This document shows positions 44,492-54,034 of a DNA stretch of 64,000 nucleotides, piece by piece (positions within the stretch are counted from its first letter, which is position 1; every line of letters starts with the position of its first letter). Position numbers and translations under genes: made by a program. Under the pieces are notes generated by a model. The model worked only from the letters and a program-made list of their open reading frames with translations. It ran no database searches and was not told where the DNA came from. This stretch comes from Luteibacter aegosomatissinici (GTDB lineage: Bacteria > Pseudomonadota > Gammaproteobacteria > Xanthomonadales > Rhodanobacteraceae): positions 4,364,501-4,428,500 of the forward strand of contig NZ_CP095742.1 in the NCBI RefSeq assembly GCF_023078495.1, given 5' to 3'.

Positions 44492-45859
44492 GTGCGTTTG
44501 GACAGCCAGCTCTGGGAAAGCAAATACCGCGAGGCCGTTGAACGGCTTACCCGCGAAGAAGCCCAGTGGCGGGCCGTGGAGTCCGTGCTTCGCCAGCTGG
44601 TTGCAAGCCTGACCCGCGCCGCCCACGGCGCCCATGACCAGGTCGATCCCCATATCGAGCGCCTGAGCGCGGCCCTTTCGGCCGGCTCGGTCGATGCCAT
44701 GGTGCTGGAAACCCTTTCCAACAGCCTGCGCGACGCCCTGGAGGGCCTGGCCACCCGGCCGTTGCGCAGCCCGGAAGAGCGGGCCATCCCCATCACCCGG
44801 CCGGCACGCACGGAGCACGGCTCGTCCGTGCAAGCCGCCCTGCACCGCCTGGTCGATCGCATCGTGGTGCAACCGAAGCTGGCCGACCGCGCCAACGACC
44901 TGCGCCGCGATGTGGCCGACGCCGGCGACCTGGTCGGCCTGGCTACCTGCGGCGACCGCCTGGCCGACCTGGTCAATGAGCAGCGGATCGGCATGCAGCG
45001 CGAGATCGATGCGCTGCAGGCGGTGCTGCGCCACGTGGCGGGCCGCCTGGATGAGATGACCCAGTACATGGCCCGCGAGCTGGCGGACCAGTCCACCGGC
45101 GAAGCCAATGGCCAGGCCCTGGATGCGTCCGTGGCGCACGAGATGCGCCTGCTTAGCGAGGCGATCCTCGAAGCCGAGGATGCCCATGAACTGCGTGAGC
45201 GGGTCAACGCCAGCCTGGAAACCATCGCGGCGTGCTTCCGCGATTTCCGCGGCCGCGAGGGTGCACGCCTCACGGCTTACCGCGAGCGCGCCGAAAAAAT
45301 GCGCCAGCGCGTGGAGCAACTGGAGACCGAGCGCAATGCGTTGCAGCGTTCGCTCGAGCGCGAGCACGAGCTGGCCCAGACCGACACGATGATCGGCATG
45401 CCGAACCGGCTGGCGTACGAGAAGCGCATTGAAGCGGCGTACGAGAGCTGGCTGACCACGTCGCGCCCGCTTTCCATCGCCGCCATCGATATCGATCACT
45501 TCAAGAGCGTGAACGATACCTACGGCCACACCGCAGGTGATGCGGTGTTGCGCGTGATCGGCCAGGCACTGCTGAAGCACGTGCGGCCCGTCGACTTCGT
45601 CGCCCGCTACGGCGGCGAGGAATTCATCGTCATTTTCGACGGCGCAGACGAAGCGGAATCGCTTCAGGTGTGCGAGCGCCTGCGTGGCAAGATCCAGCAT
45701 CTGGCCTTCCACGCCAGCCGCCAGCCCGTGCGCGTCACCGCGTCGATCGGCGTGGCGCAGTTCCGCCAGGGCGACACGCCGCAGGCCGTCTTCGAGCGAG
45801 CCGATCTGGCGCTGTACACCGCGAAGAACGGCGGCCGCAACCGCTGCGTAGCCGGCTAA
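44492..45859 (+). CDS. Diguanylate cyclase (GGDEF domain)
   Basis: 455 residues from a GTG; a TTG two codons later is an alternative. The N-terminal 285 residues are helical with a coiled coil just before the catalytic domain (RERAEKMRQRVEQLETERNA). The GGDEF domain occupies about 300-452, with the active site GGEEF at 374-378, the metal/substrate Asp in AIDIDHFKSVNDTYGH, and an intact inhibitory I-site RPVD at 365-368. It should make c-di-GMP from two GTP with product feedback. No sensor domain or membrane helix is recognised. It stands alone in its transcription unit, ahead of a REP pair. Confidence 0.95.
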   Translation: MRLDSQLWESKYREAVERLTREEAQWRAVESVLRQLVASLTRAAHGAHDQVDPHIERLSAALSAGSVDAMVLETLSNSLRDALEGLATRPLRSPEERAIPITRPARTEHGSSVQAALHRLVDRIVVQPKLADRANDLRRDVADAGDLVGLATCGDRLADLVNEQRIGMQREIDALQAVLRHVAGRLDEMTQYMARELADQSTGEANGQALDASVAHEMRLLSEAILEAEDAHELRERVNASLETIAACFRDFRGREGARLTAYRERAEKMRQRVEQLETERNALQRSLEREHELAQTDTMIGMPNRLAYEKRIEAAYESWLTTSRPLSIAAIDIDHFKSVNDTYGHTAGDAVLRVIGQALLKHVRPVDFVARYGGEEFIVIFDGADEAESLQVCERLRGKIQHLAFHASRQPVRVTASIGVAQFRQGDTPQAVFERADLALYTAKNGGRNRCVAG

Positions 45860-45868
45860 CCCGCCCGT

Positions 45869-45959
45869 GTAGGAGCCCACCCCGTGGGCGACATCTTTCG
45901 CAACAATGTCGGGCCTGTAGCGGTTCGCGAACGGCGTCGCCCACAGGGTGGGCTCCTAC
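45869..45959. repeat. REP pair, family A
   Basis: GTAGGAGCCCACCCCGTGGG opens the left unit and CACAGGGTGGGCTCCTAC closes the inverted right unit. It separates the ends of the convergent diguanylate cyclase and VIT1-like genes and could serve as a two-way terminator. Confidence 0.88.
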
Positions 45960-45966
45960 CGCCGCT

Positions 45967-46662
45967 CTAGGCAGCCACGCCAAATAACCGACCCACCAGC
46001 GCCGTTAGCGCCATCGCCGCCGCACCCCAGAACACGATGCGCGCCACGCCACGCCATACGGCCGCACCCGCCAGCCGCGCCGACACCGCGCCCAATGCTG
46101 CCAGCGCCAGCAACGAAACAACCACCGTCACCCGAGCCATGTGCTCGCGCGGCGAAGCCGCGGTCGCCAGGATCGGCACGATCGCACCCACGGCGAAGCT
46201 GACTGCCGAAGCAGCGGCAGCCTGTAACGGCCGCGCCGCGGTCGCCGAGGACAGGCCAAGCTCATCGCGCGCGTGGGCTTCCAACGCGTTATGCGCCATC
46301 AGCTGTTCGGCCACCTCGTGGGCCAGCGCGCGGTCCAGCCCGCGGCGCACATAGATCTCGGTCAGTTCCTTGTGCTCCCCCGTGGGGTCCTCGCGTAGCT
46401 CACGCGATTCGACGGCCAGCTCGGCGCGCTCGCTGTCGGCTTGCGAACTCACCGAGACGTACTCACCCGCCCCCATCGACATGGCGCCCGCCACGAGCCC
46501 GGCCACGCCCGCGATCATCACGCCGGAGGTGCCCGCTTCCGCGGAGGCGACGCCCACGAGCAGGCTGGCCGTGGAAAGGATGCCGTCATTGGCGCCCAGC
46601 ACGGCGGCGCGCAGCCAGCCCAGGCGGTCCAGCCGGTGATGTTCGGAATGTTTGCGGCTCAA
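45967..46662 (-). CDS. VIT1/CCC1 family metal transporter
   Basis: 231 residues from a TTG in TTGA that overlaps the upstream FUSC gene stop; no better start precedes the conserved RLGWLRAAVLGANDGILSTA. Five membrane helices: the first contains GANDGILSTASLLVGVASA; helix 2 is followed by MSMGAGEYVSVSSQADSE, the family's metal-translocating and cytosolic region; and the last three are C-terminal. Homologues move Fe2+ or Mn2+ out of the cytoplasm. Ending in GVAA, it converges on the diguanylate cyclase gene across a REP pair. Confidence 0.9.
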   Translation of the reverse strand: MSRKHSEHHRLDRLGWLRAAVLGANDGILSTASLLVGVASAEAGTSGVMIAGVAGLVAGAMSMGAGEYVSVSSQADSERAELAVESRELREDPTGEHKELTEIYVRRGLDRALAHEVAEQLMAHNALEAHARDELGLSSATAARPLQAAAASAVSFAVGAIVPILATAASPREHMARVTVVVSLLALAALGAVSARLAGAAVWRGVARIVFWGAAAMALTALVGRLFGVAA

Positions 46663-47261
46663 CCCGGTTCCCCTTCTGCCTTTTCTTCCACGCGGTGTTC
46701 CAGACGCGATACCAACCAACCCACCGCCAGCGCGCAGGCCGTGCCGCAGATCACTTCGCCCAATCGCCAGGCGGCCACTTCCCAACGCGGGCCGGTGGCG
46801 GGCACCAGCAGCACGACCGCCGAGGTGATGCCGCCGATGCGTGCAGCCGCGCCCGCGTTGGCGGTCCAGCACGCGAGCGTGACCAGGCCCAGCGCAACGG
46901 CGAAGGAAAGCAGGTCGCCATCGCCACCCACCCACAGGCCGAGCATGCCGGCGATACCACCGAAGGTCGTGCCCACCACGCGATCGCGCCCCGAGTGTTG
47001 CGTATCGCCATAGTGGGGCTGGGTAACTGCGATGGCGCTGATCGCCGCCCAGAACGCTTCCTCCGGGTTCAGCAGGAAACCCACCCCGTAGGCGAACGTC
47101 GAGGCCAGCACGGCCTTGAACGCCATGAATGCACCCACGCGCATGCGCGAGGCGAGCGGCAGGCCCTGGAAGAGCTGATCGAGCAAACGCTGGGCGCGGC
47201 GCACGCGCTGCAGCGGTTTCTTCCCGTCGGGATGGGCGTTGGGGGGCACGGGTTCGGTCAT
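46659..47261 (-). CDS. FUSC family inner-membrane protein (short)
   Basis: 200 residues from the ATG at 47261. Residues 35-180 are five to six hydrophobic helices with the FUSC pattern AFWAAISAIAVTQPHYGDT and GRDRVVGTTFGGIAGMLGLW. These short proteins are related to the membrane part of aromatic-acid or fusaric-acid exporters but lack their cytoplasmic domain. A basic cytoplasmic N-terminus and acidic C-terminus (EEKAEGEPG) flank the helices. It is the first gene of a two-gene unit with the VIT1-like transporter; the function is unknown. Confidence 0.87.
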   Translation of the reverse strand: MTEPVPPNAHPDGKKPLQRVRRAQRLLDQLFQGLPLASRMRVGAFMAFKAVLASTFAYGVGFLLNPEEAFWAAISAIAVTQPHYGDTQHSGRDRVVGTTFGGIAGMLGLWVGGDGDLLSFAVALGLVTLACWTANAGAAARIGGITSAVVLLVPATGPRWEVAAWRLGEVICGTACALAVGWLVSRLEHRVEEKAEGEPG

Positions 47262-47363
47262 GGCTGCATCGTAGCTTCCCACGCCGTCGACGGGCCGCCA
47301 ACTCACAAGCACAATACGCGCGCCCCGGCCGCCGGCCGGCCCACCCCAAAGAGCCCGACCTCC

Positions 47364-47873
47364 ATGTCCATCACGATGTACCAGACCACTGTGCCCGTCC
47401 TCGTTCGCGCGCTGACCAACCTTTCCGGCGTGCTGAAGAAGGGTGCCGACCACGCGAAGGAACGCAACATCGCCGAAGAGGTGCTGCTGAATACCCGCAT
47501 CACCCCGGATATGTTCCCGCTGATCCGCCAGGTGCAGATCGCCACCGACATGGCCAAGGGCGCGGGCTTCCGCCTGGCCGGCCAGGACGCGCCGGCCATG
47601 GCCGACGATGAGACCACGTTCGAGCAGCTGCAGGCCCGCATCGCCAGGGTGATCGACATGCTCAAGGGCTTCACGCCGGAGCAGATCGATGGCAGCGAAA
47701 CCCGCGACATCCTGCTGAAGATGCGCTCGGGCGAGATGCACTTCAAAGGCCAGGCTTACCTGCTCGGCTTCGTGCTGCCCAACGTGTACTTCCACTGCAC
47801 CACCGCCTACGCGATCCTGCGCGGCGTGGGCGTGGTGCTGGGCAAGTCCGATTTCATCGGCAAGCCCGAATAA
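47364..47873 (+). CDS. DUF1993 family protein
   Basis: 169 residues. Recognised by the start SITMYQTTVPVLVRALTNLS, LLNTRITPDMFPLIRQVQIA, and the C-terminal GQAYLLGFVLPNVYFHCTTA with an ILR helix, a fold of four helices like DinB. No catalytic residue assignment is possible; a His in YFHCTTAY may bind metal. A second, clearly related copy lies at 49928 beyond the divergent ABC exporter operon. The gene is divergent from the FUSC gene. Confidence 0.9.
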   Translation: MSITMYQTTVPVLVRALTNLSGVLKKGADHAKERNIAEEVLLNTRITPDMFPLIRQVQIATDMAKGAGFRLAGQDAPAMADDETTFEQLQARIARVIDMLKGFTPEQIDGSETRDILLKMRSGEMHFKGQAYLLGFVLPNVYFHCTTAYAILRGVGVVLGKSDFIGKPE

Positions 47874-47888
47874 CGAAGTGTCATTACG

Positions 47889-48021
47889 GTAGGAGCTCAC
47901 CCTGTGAGCGACAGCTCTTCGCGAGAGCGCACGGGCCGCCTGTGAGCGACAGCTCTTCGCGAGAGCGCATGGGCCCTGTGGCCTTGGTGCGAAAGATGTC
48001 GCCCACAGGGTGGGCTCCTAC
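47889..48021. repeat. REP cluster, family A variant with internal 38-bp tandem duplication
   Basis: Starts GTAGGAGCTCACCCTGTGAG, a variant in which both arms changed together so the palindrome is kept, and ends with a normal inverted unit CACAGGGTGGGCTCCTAC. In between, the segment starting TGTGAGCGACAGCTCTTCGC occurs twice (47903 and 47941) with a 38-base period. The element lies between the convergent DUF1993 and ABC permease genes. Confidence 0.85.
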
Positions 48022-48039
48022 ACCCGTTCCGGGAGGCGG

Positions 48040-48801
48040 TTAGTTCTTTAGCTTCCACCCCGTGCGGAAAATCCACCACACGATCGCCAGGCACACCAGC
48101 ATGAACCCCACGGTGGCCGACACACTCACCACCACGTTCACATCGGCCTGCCCGTAGAAGCTCCAGCGGAACCCGTTCACCAGGTACACCACGGGATTGA
48201 ACAGGGTCACCTTCTGCCAGAACGGTGGCAGCATGTTGATGGAGTAGAAGCTGCCACCCAGGAAGGTGAGCGGCGTGATCACCATCAATGGCACGACCTG
48301 CAGCTTCTGGAAATCATCCGCCCACAGGCCGATGATGAAACCGAACAGGCTGAAGGTCACCGCGGTGAGCATCAGGAAGGCCACCATCCACACCGGGTGC
48401 ATGATCTGGTAATCGACGAACAGGCGCGAGGTCAGCAGGATCAGTGCACCGAGGATCATCGACTTGGTTGCCGCCGCACCGACGTAGCCGAGCACGACTT
48501 CGACGTAGTTCACCGGCGCCGAAAGCAGCTCGTAGATCGTGCCGGCCCACTTGGGCATGTAGATGCCGAACGATGCGTTCGAGATGCTCTCATTGAGCAG
48601 CGACAGCATGATCAGGCCAGGGATGATGAAAGCGCCGTAGCTCACGCCACCGATCGCGCCCATGCGCGAGCCGATCGCCGCACCGAACACGATGAAGTAC
48701 AGCGACGTCGAAAGCACCGGCGAGGCGATGCTCTGCGTGAGCGTGCGGAACGTGCGGGCCATCTCGAAACGATAGATGGCGCGGATACCATGGATATTCA
48801 C
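48040..48801 (-). CDS. ABC-2 type exporter permease (YadH-like)
   Basis: 253 residues from a GTG in GTGA overlapping the ATPase stop. Six membrane helices. Typical ABC-2 stretches are [59 protein letters not shown] and the end motif [20 protein letters not shown] followed by FRWSFYGQ, as in E. coli YadH. With the ATPase before it, it would export an unknown lipid-like or drug-like substrate across the inner membrane. It ends in KLKN at the convergent REP cluster. Confidence 0.93.
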   Translation of the reverse strand: MNIHGIRAIYRFEMARTFRTLTQSIASPVLSTSLYFIVFGAAIGSRMGAIGGVSYGAFIIPGLIMLSLLNESISNASFGIYMPKWAGTIYELLSAPVNYVEVVLGYVGAAATKSMILGALILLTSRLFVDYQIMHPVWMVAFLMLTAVTFSLFGFIIGLWADDFQKLQVVPLMVITPLTFLGGSFYSINMLPPFWQKVTLFNPVVYLVNGFRWSFYGQADVNVVVSVSATVGFMLVCLAIVWWIFRTGWKLKN

Positions 48802-49748
48802 AGGCCACCTCCCCGGACGAGGCTGACGAAGATATCTTCCAGCGAACTCTCGCTGGAATGCAGGTCCTTGAAGTCGATGCCCAGCGCGCCGAGCTTCTTC
48901 AGGAGTTCGGCGATGCCCGTGTCATCCGATTGCGTATCGAAGGTGTAGGTCAGGCACAAGCCGTCCTTCGACAGCTCCAGCGGCCAGTGCTCCAGCCCCT
49001 CGGGCACGCTCTGCAGCGGTGCCTGCAACGACAGCGTGAGCTGCTTCTTGCCGAGCTTCTGCATCAGCGTGTGCTTGTCTTCCACGAGGATGAGTTCACC
49101 GTGGTTGATGACACCAATGCGATCGGCCATCTCCTCGGCCTCTTCGATGTAATGCGTGGTCAGGATGATGGTGACGCCCGATGCGCGCAGGCGCCGGACC
49201 ATCTGCCACATGTCGTGGCGCAGCTCCACGTCCACGCCTGCGGTGGGCTCATCGAGGAAGAGCACGCGCGGCTCGTGCGATAGCGCCTTCGCGATCAAAA
49301 CACGGCGTTTCATGCCGCCGGACAGCGCCATGATCTTCGAATCCTTCTTCTCCCACAGGGAGAGCTCGCGCAGGATCCGTTCGAGGTACACCGGATTCGG
49401 CGCCTTGCCAAAGAGGCCACGGCTGAAGTTCACGGTGGCCCATACGGTTTCGAACGCATCCGTGGAGAGCTCCTGCGGCACCAGCCCGATGAGGCTGCGT
49501 GCGGCGCGGTAGTCGCGGACGATATCGTGGCCATCCACGGCCACGCTGCCACCGGTGCCGTTGACGATGCCGCAGATGATGCTGATGAGGGTGGTCTTAC
49601 CGGCGCCGTTGGGGCCGAGCAGCGCGAAGATTTCACCGCGCCGGATCTCGAGGTCCACGTGCTTCAACGCCTGGAAGCCGGTCTTGTAGGCCTTGGAAAG
49701 GCCGCGCACCGCGACGATGGCGTCGGGCGCGTGATCGGTGGGGGACAT
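48798..49748 (-). CDS. ABC exporter ATP-binding protein (YadG-like)
   Basis: 316 residues from the ATG at 49748. Walker [18 protein letters not shown]-loop [10 protein letters not shown], signature [20 protein letters not shown], Walker [17 protein letters not shown] and the switch His in [12 protein letters not shown] are all present. The last 85 residues are the C-terminal extension found in YadG-type subunits ([20 protein letters not shown]). Pairs with the permease by overlap. The operon is divergent from the second DUF1993 gene. Confidence 0.94.
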   Translation of the reverse strand: MSPTDHAPDAIVAVRGLSKAYKTGFQALKHVDLEIRRGEIFALLGPNGAGKTTLISIICGIVNGTGGSVAVDGHDIVRDYRAARSLIGLVPQELSTDAFETVWATVNFSRGLFGKAPNPVYLERILRELSLWEKKDSKIMALSGGMKRRVLIAKALSHEPRVLFLDEPTAGVDVELRHDMWQMVRRLRASGVTIILTTHYIEEAEEMADRIGVINHGELILVEDKHTLMQKLGKKQLTLSLQAPLQSVPEGLEHWPLELSKDGLCLTYTFDTQSDDTGIAELLKKLGALGIDFKDLHSSESSLEDIFVSLVRGGGL

Positions 49749-49927
49749 GGGGGGCCGTTGGTTGCGGGGTTGGCGGGTGATGGTAGTCCCTTGGGCGGTA
49801 TGGCGCACAGGCCTTGAAGGTGAGGCCCTGACACCCCAAGCATGCTTGGATTGCCGGTCCGCCGATGGCCGTGGTACCGGCCCCCCTTCACCGATCACCC
49901 TGCCCGAACCTTCCAGGAGCCACCGCC

Positions 49928-50419
49928 ATGAGCATCTCGCTGCACGAAGCCTCCGCCGCCGCCTACATCCGCGGCTTCCGCGTCCTTGCCGATCTGCTGG
50001 CCAAGGCGAAAGAGCATGGCGGCGATGCGCTGATCGAACAGCGGCTTGCTCCGGACATGCTGAACCTGGCTGGCCAGGTGCAACGCGCCAGCGATACCGC
50101 CAAGTTCGGCGTCGCGCGCGTGGCCGATGTGCAGGCCCCGTCGTTCGAAGATACCGAGACCACGATCGACCAGTTGATCAAGCGCATCGACGATACGGTG
50201 GCATGGATCAAATCCGTCCCAGCCGAGAAGGTGGATGCCGGCGCCTCGCGCACCATCACCCGCAAGTTCGGCCCAGCCGAGAAGACCTTCACCGCCAGCG
50301 AGTACCTCATGGTGTTCGCGCTGCCCAACTTCTATTTCCACATCACCACCGCGTACGACATCCTGCGCCACAACGGCGTGGGCGTGGGCAAGCTGGATTA
50401 CCTCGGCTTTGCCGGATGA
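49928..50419 (+). CDS. DUF1993 family protein, second copy
   Basis: 163 residues from the ATG at 49928 (CAGGAG upstream). The layout follows the first copy at 47364: [20 protein letters not shown] at the start, [20 protein letters not shown] and [20 protein letters not shown] near the end, the last including the same F-H-x-T-T-A-Y pattern. Sequence identity looks moderate, so the duplication is not recent. Its stop overlaps the tag gene by four bases (ATGA). Confidence 0.9.
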   Translation: MSISLHEASAAAYIRGFRVLADLLAKAKEHGGDALIEQRLAPDMLNLAGQVQRASDTAKFGVARVADVQAPSFEDTETTIDQLIKRIDDTVAWIKSVPAEKVDAGASRTITRKFGPAEKTFTASEYLMVFALPNFYFHITTAYDILRHNGVGVGKLDYLGFAG

Positions 50420-51000
50420 GTGATGGCCTGGCGCGTTGCGCCTGGGGCGATGCCGACGACCTCATGCGCGGTTACCACGACCGCGAATGGGGCGTGCCCG
50501 AGCGCGACGGCCGCAAGCTGTGGGAGAAGCTGATCCTGGATGGCTTCCAGGCCGGGCTGTCGTGGCGGACCATCCTGGCCCGCCGCGATGGCTTCCGCGC
50601 CGCGTTCGAAGGGTTCGATCCCGAGGTGGTGGCAGGGTATGGGCCGCGCGATGTGGAACGGCTGCTCGCCGATCCCGCCATCATCCGCTCACGCAGCAAG
50701 ATCGGCGCCGCGATCAACAACGCGAAAGCCTACCTGGCCATGCGCGATGCCGGCGAAGATTTCGCGACGTTCTGCTGGGATTTCGTGGGCGGCGAGCCGC
50801 TGGCCTGGGAAGGCCCCGTACCGCCCAACAGCCCGCTCTCCGAGCAGGTATCCAGGGCGCTGAAGAAGCGTGGCTTCACCTTCGTGGGCCCCACCATCGT
50901 CTTCGCCTGGATGGAGGCCACCGGCCTGCTCAACACCCACGCGCCGGGCTGCTTCCGGCGGGCCGAACTGCTTCGTAAACCCTTGCGGAACAAGGGTTAA
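50416..51000 (+). CDS. tag: DNA-3-methyladenine glycosylase I
   Basis: 194 residues. Excises 3-methyladenine from alkylated DNA. CAWGDADDLMRGYHDREWGV at the start carries the zinc Cys and His ligands, and THAPGCF near the C-terminus the other pair. KLWEKLILDGFQAGLSWRTI and ILARRDGFRAAFEGFD form the helical core, and SRSKIGAAINNAKAYL the DNA-contact region. Length is as in E. coli Tag (187). It is translationally coupled to the DUF1993 gene. Confidence 0.96.
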   Translation: MSDGLARCAWGDADDLMRGYHDREWGVPERDGRKLWEKLILDGFQAGLSWRTILARRDGFRAAFEGFDPEVVAGYGPRDVERLLADPAIIRSRSKIGAAINNAKAYLAMRDAGEDFATFCWDFVGGEPLAWEGPVPPNSPLSEQVSRALKKRGFTFVGPTIVFAWMEATGLLNTHAPGCFRRAELLRKPLRNKG

Positions 51001-51097
51001 TGATTTTTTTAGCCGTTCCAGCGTAGCGTGGAACCCAAGGGGCCGCGTGGGCGGCCCCGGCTCGTCAGGCGTACCCACCGACACACGCGAGGGTTCC

Positions 51098-51373
51098 ATG
51101 GCATCGAGTTCCGCCCAACTGTTTATTCCGTACAGCGAATCGACACAGGGACCGTGGATCGTCCGCCGCGCCTCCGTGCCCCTGGGCACCTACCCGACGC
51201 AGGCCGATGCCATCCACGCCGCCGAAGCGCTATCCCCCGGCCTCTCCGACAGCCTGGGCCGCCCCGTCGCGATCCACGTGCAGCACGCCGACGGCAGCTG
51301 GGAAGAACACACCTGGGTCGTCGCCGGCCTGGTGGCCAGCGCGCCGCTTAGCCCGGCGGTGCATGCACGCTGA
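51098..51373 (+). CDS. Small DUF2188-like protein
   Basis: 91 residues from the ATG at 51098. YSESTQGPWIVRRASVPLGT, TQADAIHAAEALS and RPVAIHVQHADGSWEEHTW give the pattern of DUF2188-type small proteins: a strand with W-V, a helix with repeated Ala, and a final V-x-V-x-x-x-x-G strand. Function unknown. It stands alone between tag and dinG, 97 bases after tag. Confidence 0.7.
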   Translation: MASSSAQLFIPYSESTQGPWIVRRASVPLGTYPTQADAIHAAEALSPGLSDSLGRPVAIHVQHADGSWEEHTWVVAGLVASAPLSPAVHAR

Positions 51374-51413
51374 GCCACGGGGTGAGACCCCGATAAGGTA
51401 ACCTTGGTGGGCT

Positions 51414-53510
51414 ATGCTCACCGAAGATACCAAAGCCGCGATCCGCGCCGCCTATGCGCGGCTGAAGGACGGCCTGGCGGGGTTCCGCGGGCGCCCGTCG
51501 CAGCTGAAGATGATCGCCGAGGTCGCCAAGGCGCTGGCTGAGCCGGCGGGCGCGGCCGTGATCGAAGCGCCCACCGGTACCGGTAAATCCATGGCCTACC
51601 TGATCGGCGGCCTGGAAGTGGCGCGCGCCCAGAAGAAGAAGCTGGTGATCGCCACGGCCACCGTGGCGCTGCAGGAGCAGCTGGTCCAGCGCGATATTCC
51701 CCAGTACATGAAGCTCTGTGGCGTGGAGGCCAAGGTAGCGCTGGCCAAGGGGCGTGGACGCTACCTGTGCCCGCGCAACCTGCGCATGGCCGGCTCGGAA
51801 CCCAGCGCCCAGGGCGGTTTCGATTTCGACGCCGATGTCGCGTTGTGGTCGCGCCCGCCCGCCGAGCGCGACACCAAGGCCATCGAAAAACTCGGCAAGG
51901 CGTTCGAGTCGCGCGAGTGGAATGGCGATATCGATACCAGCCCGGAACCGCTTTCGGACCTGGTGCGCGGCATGGTCACCACCAGTGCCGGTGGCTGCAC
52001 CGGCCGCAAGTGCAACGCCTTCGCCGTGTGCCCCTTCTTCGTCGCCCGCCGCGCCATTGGCGAGGCCGATATCGTGGTTGCCAACCAGGACCTGGTCCTG
52101 GCCGACCTCACCATGCCGCGCGATGAAGATACCTTCGGTGGCGTGATCCTGCCCAAGCCTGAGGACACGCTGTACATCTTCGATGAGGCGCACCACGTGC
52201 CGTCCAAGGCGATCGACCGCGGCGCGGCCGATGTGCACCTGGCCAGCACGGTGCGCCGCATCGGCCGTCTGCAGAACCAGGTACACGCGGCGTATTCGCT
52301 TACCGACAAGGAAAGCATCGGCAACCTCACGCTCGAATCCGGCGACGAGAAGATGCTGGAGATGTCGAACGCGCTGGAAGAGATCGAGCGCGAGATTCGC
52401 CTGTCGTGGACGCCCTCTTCCAACGAGCTCGAACCCGTGTTTCGCGCGTCGCTTGGCCAGCTTCCTGAGAACTGGAAGATCCACGCCTCGCACCTGCATG
52501 TGGTGACGCGCGATGTGCAGCGCTGGCTGCGCACCGTGCGGCGCACTGTCGTGGAAATGGAAGCGGGCGGACCCACGCAGGAAGCGCTTTCGCGCGAGCT
52601 CGGCGTGGCGCTGGAGCGCCTCGATCGCCAGGTGCGCACGTGGTACGCGTGGTCGACCGACGATCGTGAGAATGGCCCGCCTTTGGCCCGCTGGGTGAGC
52701 ATGGGGTCGGATCAGTCACTGATCTGCCACGCTTCCGCGGTATCGGCCGGTGGTCTGCTTCGCACCGTGCTGTGGGATAACGCGTCCGCCGTGATCATGA
52801 CCTCCGCGACGCTCAGCGCGGGCGGTAACTTCCGCGGGTTCGCGGATTCGGTCGGCTTGCCGAACGAGGCGGTAACCATCAGCCTGCCCTCCCCGTTCGA
52901 TCTGGAGCGCCAGGCAAAGCTCGAGGTGCCCGCCTTCAACACGCTGCCCGATGACCGCGAAGGCCATGCGCGCGAAGTGGCGAGCTGGCTGGCAAAGCAT
53001 CTGGATTGGGATGCGGGCAACCTCGTGCTGTTCACCTCGCGTGCGAAGCTTGATCGCGTGCTGCAGGTGTTGCCCATTGATCACGTGCGCAAGGTGCGTG
53101 CGCAGGGCTCGCTGGCGAAGGCTCAGCTCATTGCGGAGCACTGCGCGGATATCGAAGCGGGCAAGGGCAGCACGATCTTCGGCCTTGCGTCATTCGGCGA
53201 AGGCCTGGATCTTCCCGGCAAGCTTTGCGAGACCGTGGTCGTGACGCAGCTGCCGTTCGCTGTGCCGACCGATCCCGTCGGCGCCACGTACGCCGAATGG
53301 CTGGAATCGCGCGGCCGCAATCCGTTCATCGAAGTGAGCGTGCCCGATGCCACGCGGATCCTGACGCAGTACTGTGGCCGCCTGATTCGTACGGAAACCG
53401 ATACGGGGCGCATCGTGTTGCTTGATCGCCGCGTGATCACCAAACGCTACGGCACCGGCATGCTCCGCGCCCTTCCTCCTTTCGCCCGCGAGATCGAGCG
53501 CGTCGCATGA
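51414..53510 (+). CDS. dinG: ATP-dependent DNA helicase DinG
   Basis: 698 residues. An XPD-like superfamily 2 helicase (5' to 3') that resolves R-loops and unusual structures. Walker A EAPTGTGKSMAYLIGG near residue 50, and the iron-sulfur cysteines within KLCGVEAKVALAKGRGRYLC and GGCTGRKCNAFAVCPF. The DEAH box FDEAHHVP lies near 256, and motif VI region ILTQYCGRLIRTETDTGRIV is present. All four cluster cysteines appear to be kept. Its stop overlaps the HutD gene by four bases. LexA control is known in E. coli, but no SOS box was seen here. Confidence 0.96.
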   Translation: MLTEDTKAAIRAAYARLKDGLAGFRGRPSQLKMIAEVAKALAEPAGAAVIEAPTGTGKSMAYLIGGLEVARAQKKKLVIATATVALQEQLVQRDIPQYMKLCGVEAKVALAKGRGRYLCPRNLRMAGSEPSAQGGFDFDADVALWSRPPAERDTKAIEKLGKAFESREWNGDIDTSPEPLSDLVRGMVTTSAGGCTGRKCNAFAVCPFFVARRAIGEADIVVANQDLVLADLTMPRDEDTFGGVILPKPEDTLYIFDEAHHVPSKAIDRGAADVHLASTVRRIGRLQNQVHAAYSLTDKESIGNLTLESGDEKMLEMSNALEEIEREIRLSWTPSSNELEPVFRASLGQLPENWKIHASHLHVVTRDVQRWLRTVRRTVVEMEAGGPTQEALSRELGVALERLDRQVRTWYAWSTDDRENGPPLARWVSMGSDQSLICHASAVSAGGLLRTVLWDNASAVIMTSATLSAGGNFRGFADSVGLPNEAVTISLPSPFDLERQAKLEVPAFNTLPDDREGHAREVASWLAKHLDWDAGNLVLFTSRAKLDRVLQVLPIDHVRKVRAQGSLAKAQLIAEHCADIEAGKGSTIFGLASFGEGLDLPGKLCETVVVTQLPFAVPTDPVGATYAEWLESRGRNPFIEVSVPDATRILTQYCGRLIRTETDTGRIVLLDRRVITKRYGTGMLRALPPFAREIERVA

Positions 53511-54034
53511 AGATCATCCGATTCGACGAACTGAAAGCCGTGCCGTGGAAGAACGGCCTGGGGATCACTCGTGAGCTTGCCGTCGAGCCACCGGGCGCAT
53601 CGATGGATACGTTCGCGTGGCGGGTGAGCATTGCGGATGTGGATACGGCGTCGCCGTTTTCGACCTTTGCCGGCATCGATCGCACGATCGTGTTGCTCGA
53701 AGGTGATGGGTTCACGATGGTGCTGGATGGCGAGCGAGAGCACGCGCTGACGACACCCTGCGCGCCGTTCGCCTTCCCCGGCGAGGCAAAGGTGGATGTA
53801 CGCCTGGCCGGTGGAGCCACACGCGATTTCAACCTGATGGTACGACGTGGCGTAGGCAGCGCCCGCCTCGAAGTGCTGCATGGGCCTGGCGTGTTCGATG
53901 GCGTGAAGATCGCCTACATCGCCGAAGGCGCAGGCACGGCAGATAGCCAGCCGGTAACCAAAGGCGACGCCATCTTCGATGCCGGCCGCCTCACGCTCGC
54001 CGCCAACACCCAAGCCATAGCGATCCACCTGTAG
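53507..54034 (+). CDS. HutD family protein
   Basis: 175 residues, cupin-like. Recognised by the N-terminal KAVPWKNGLGITRELAVEPP, WRVSIADVDTASPFSTFAGI and RTIVLLEGDGFTMVLDG; family members accompany histidine use in pseudomonads (HutD) or cold stress (E. coli Ves). No hut genes are nearby, so the role is unclear. It is coupled to dinG by ATGA. The stop TAG is the TAG of the GTAG head of the REP pair starting at 54031. Confidence 0.92.
   Translation: MKIIRFDELKAVPWKNGLGITRELAVEPPGASMDTFAWRVSIADVDTASPFSTFAGIDRTIVLLEGDGFTMVLDGEREHALTTPCAPFAFPGEAKVDVRLAGGATRDFNLMVRRGVGSARLEVLHGPGVFDGVKIAYIAEGAGTADSQPVTKGDAIFDAGRLTLAANTQAIAIHL

Noticed and set aside
43645-45273. 542-codon minus-strand frame spanning the MFS and diguanylate cyclase genes
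   Set aside because: Crosses two genuine genes in antisense and is Arg/Ser-rich without motifs.
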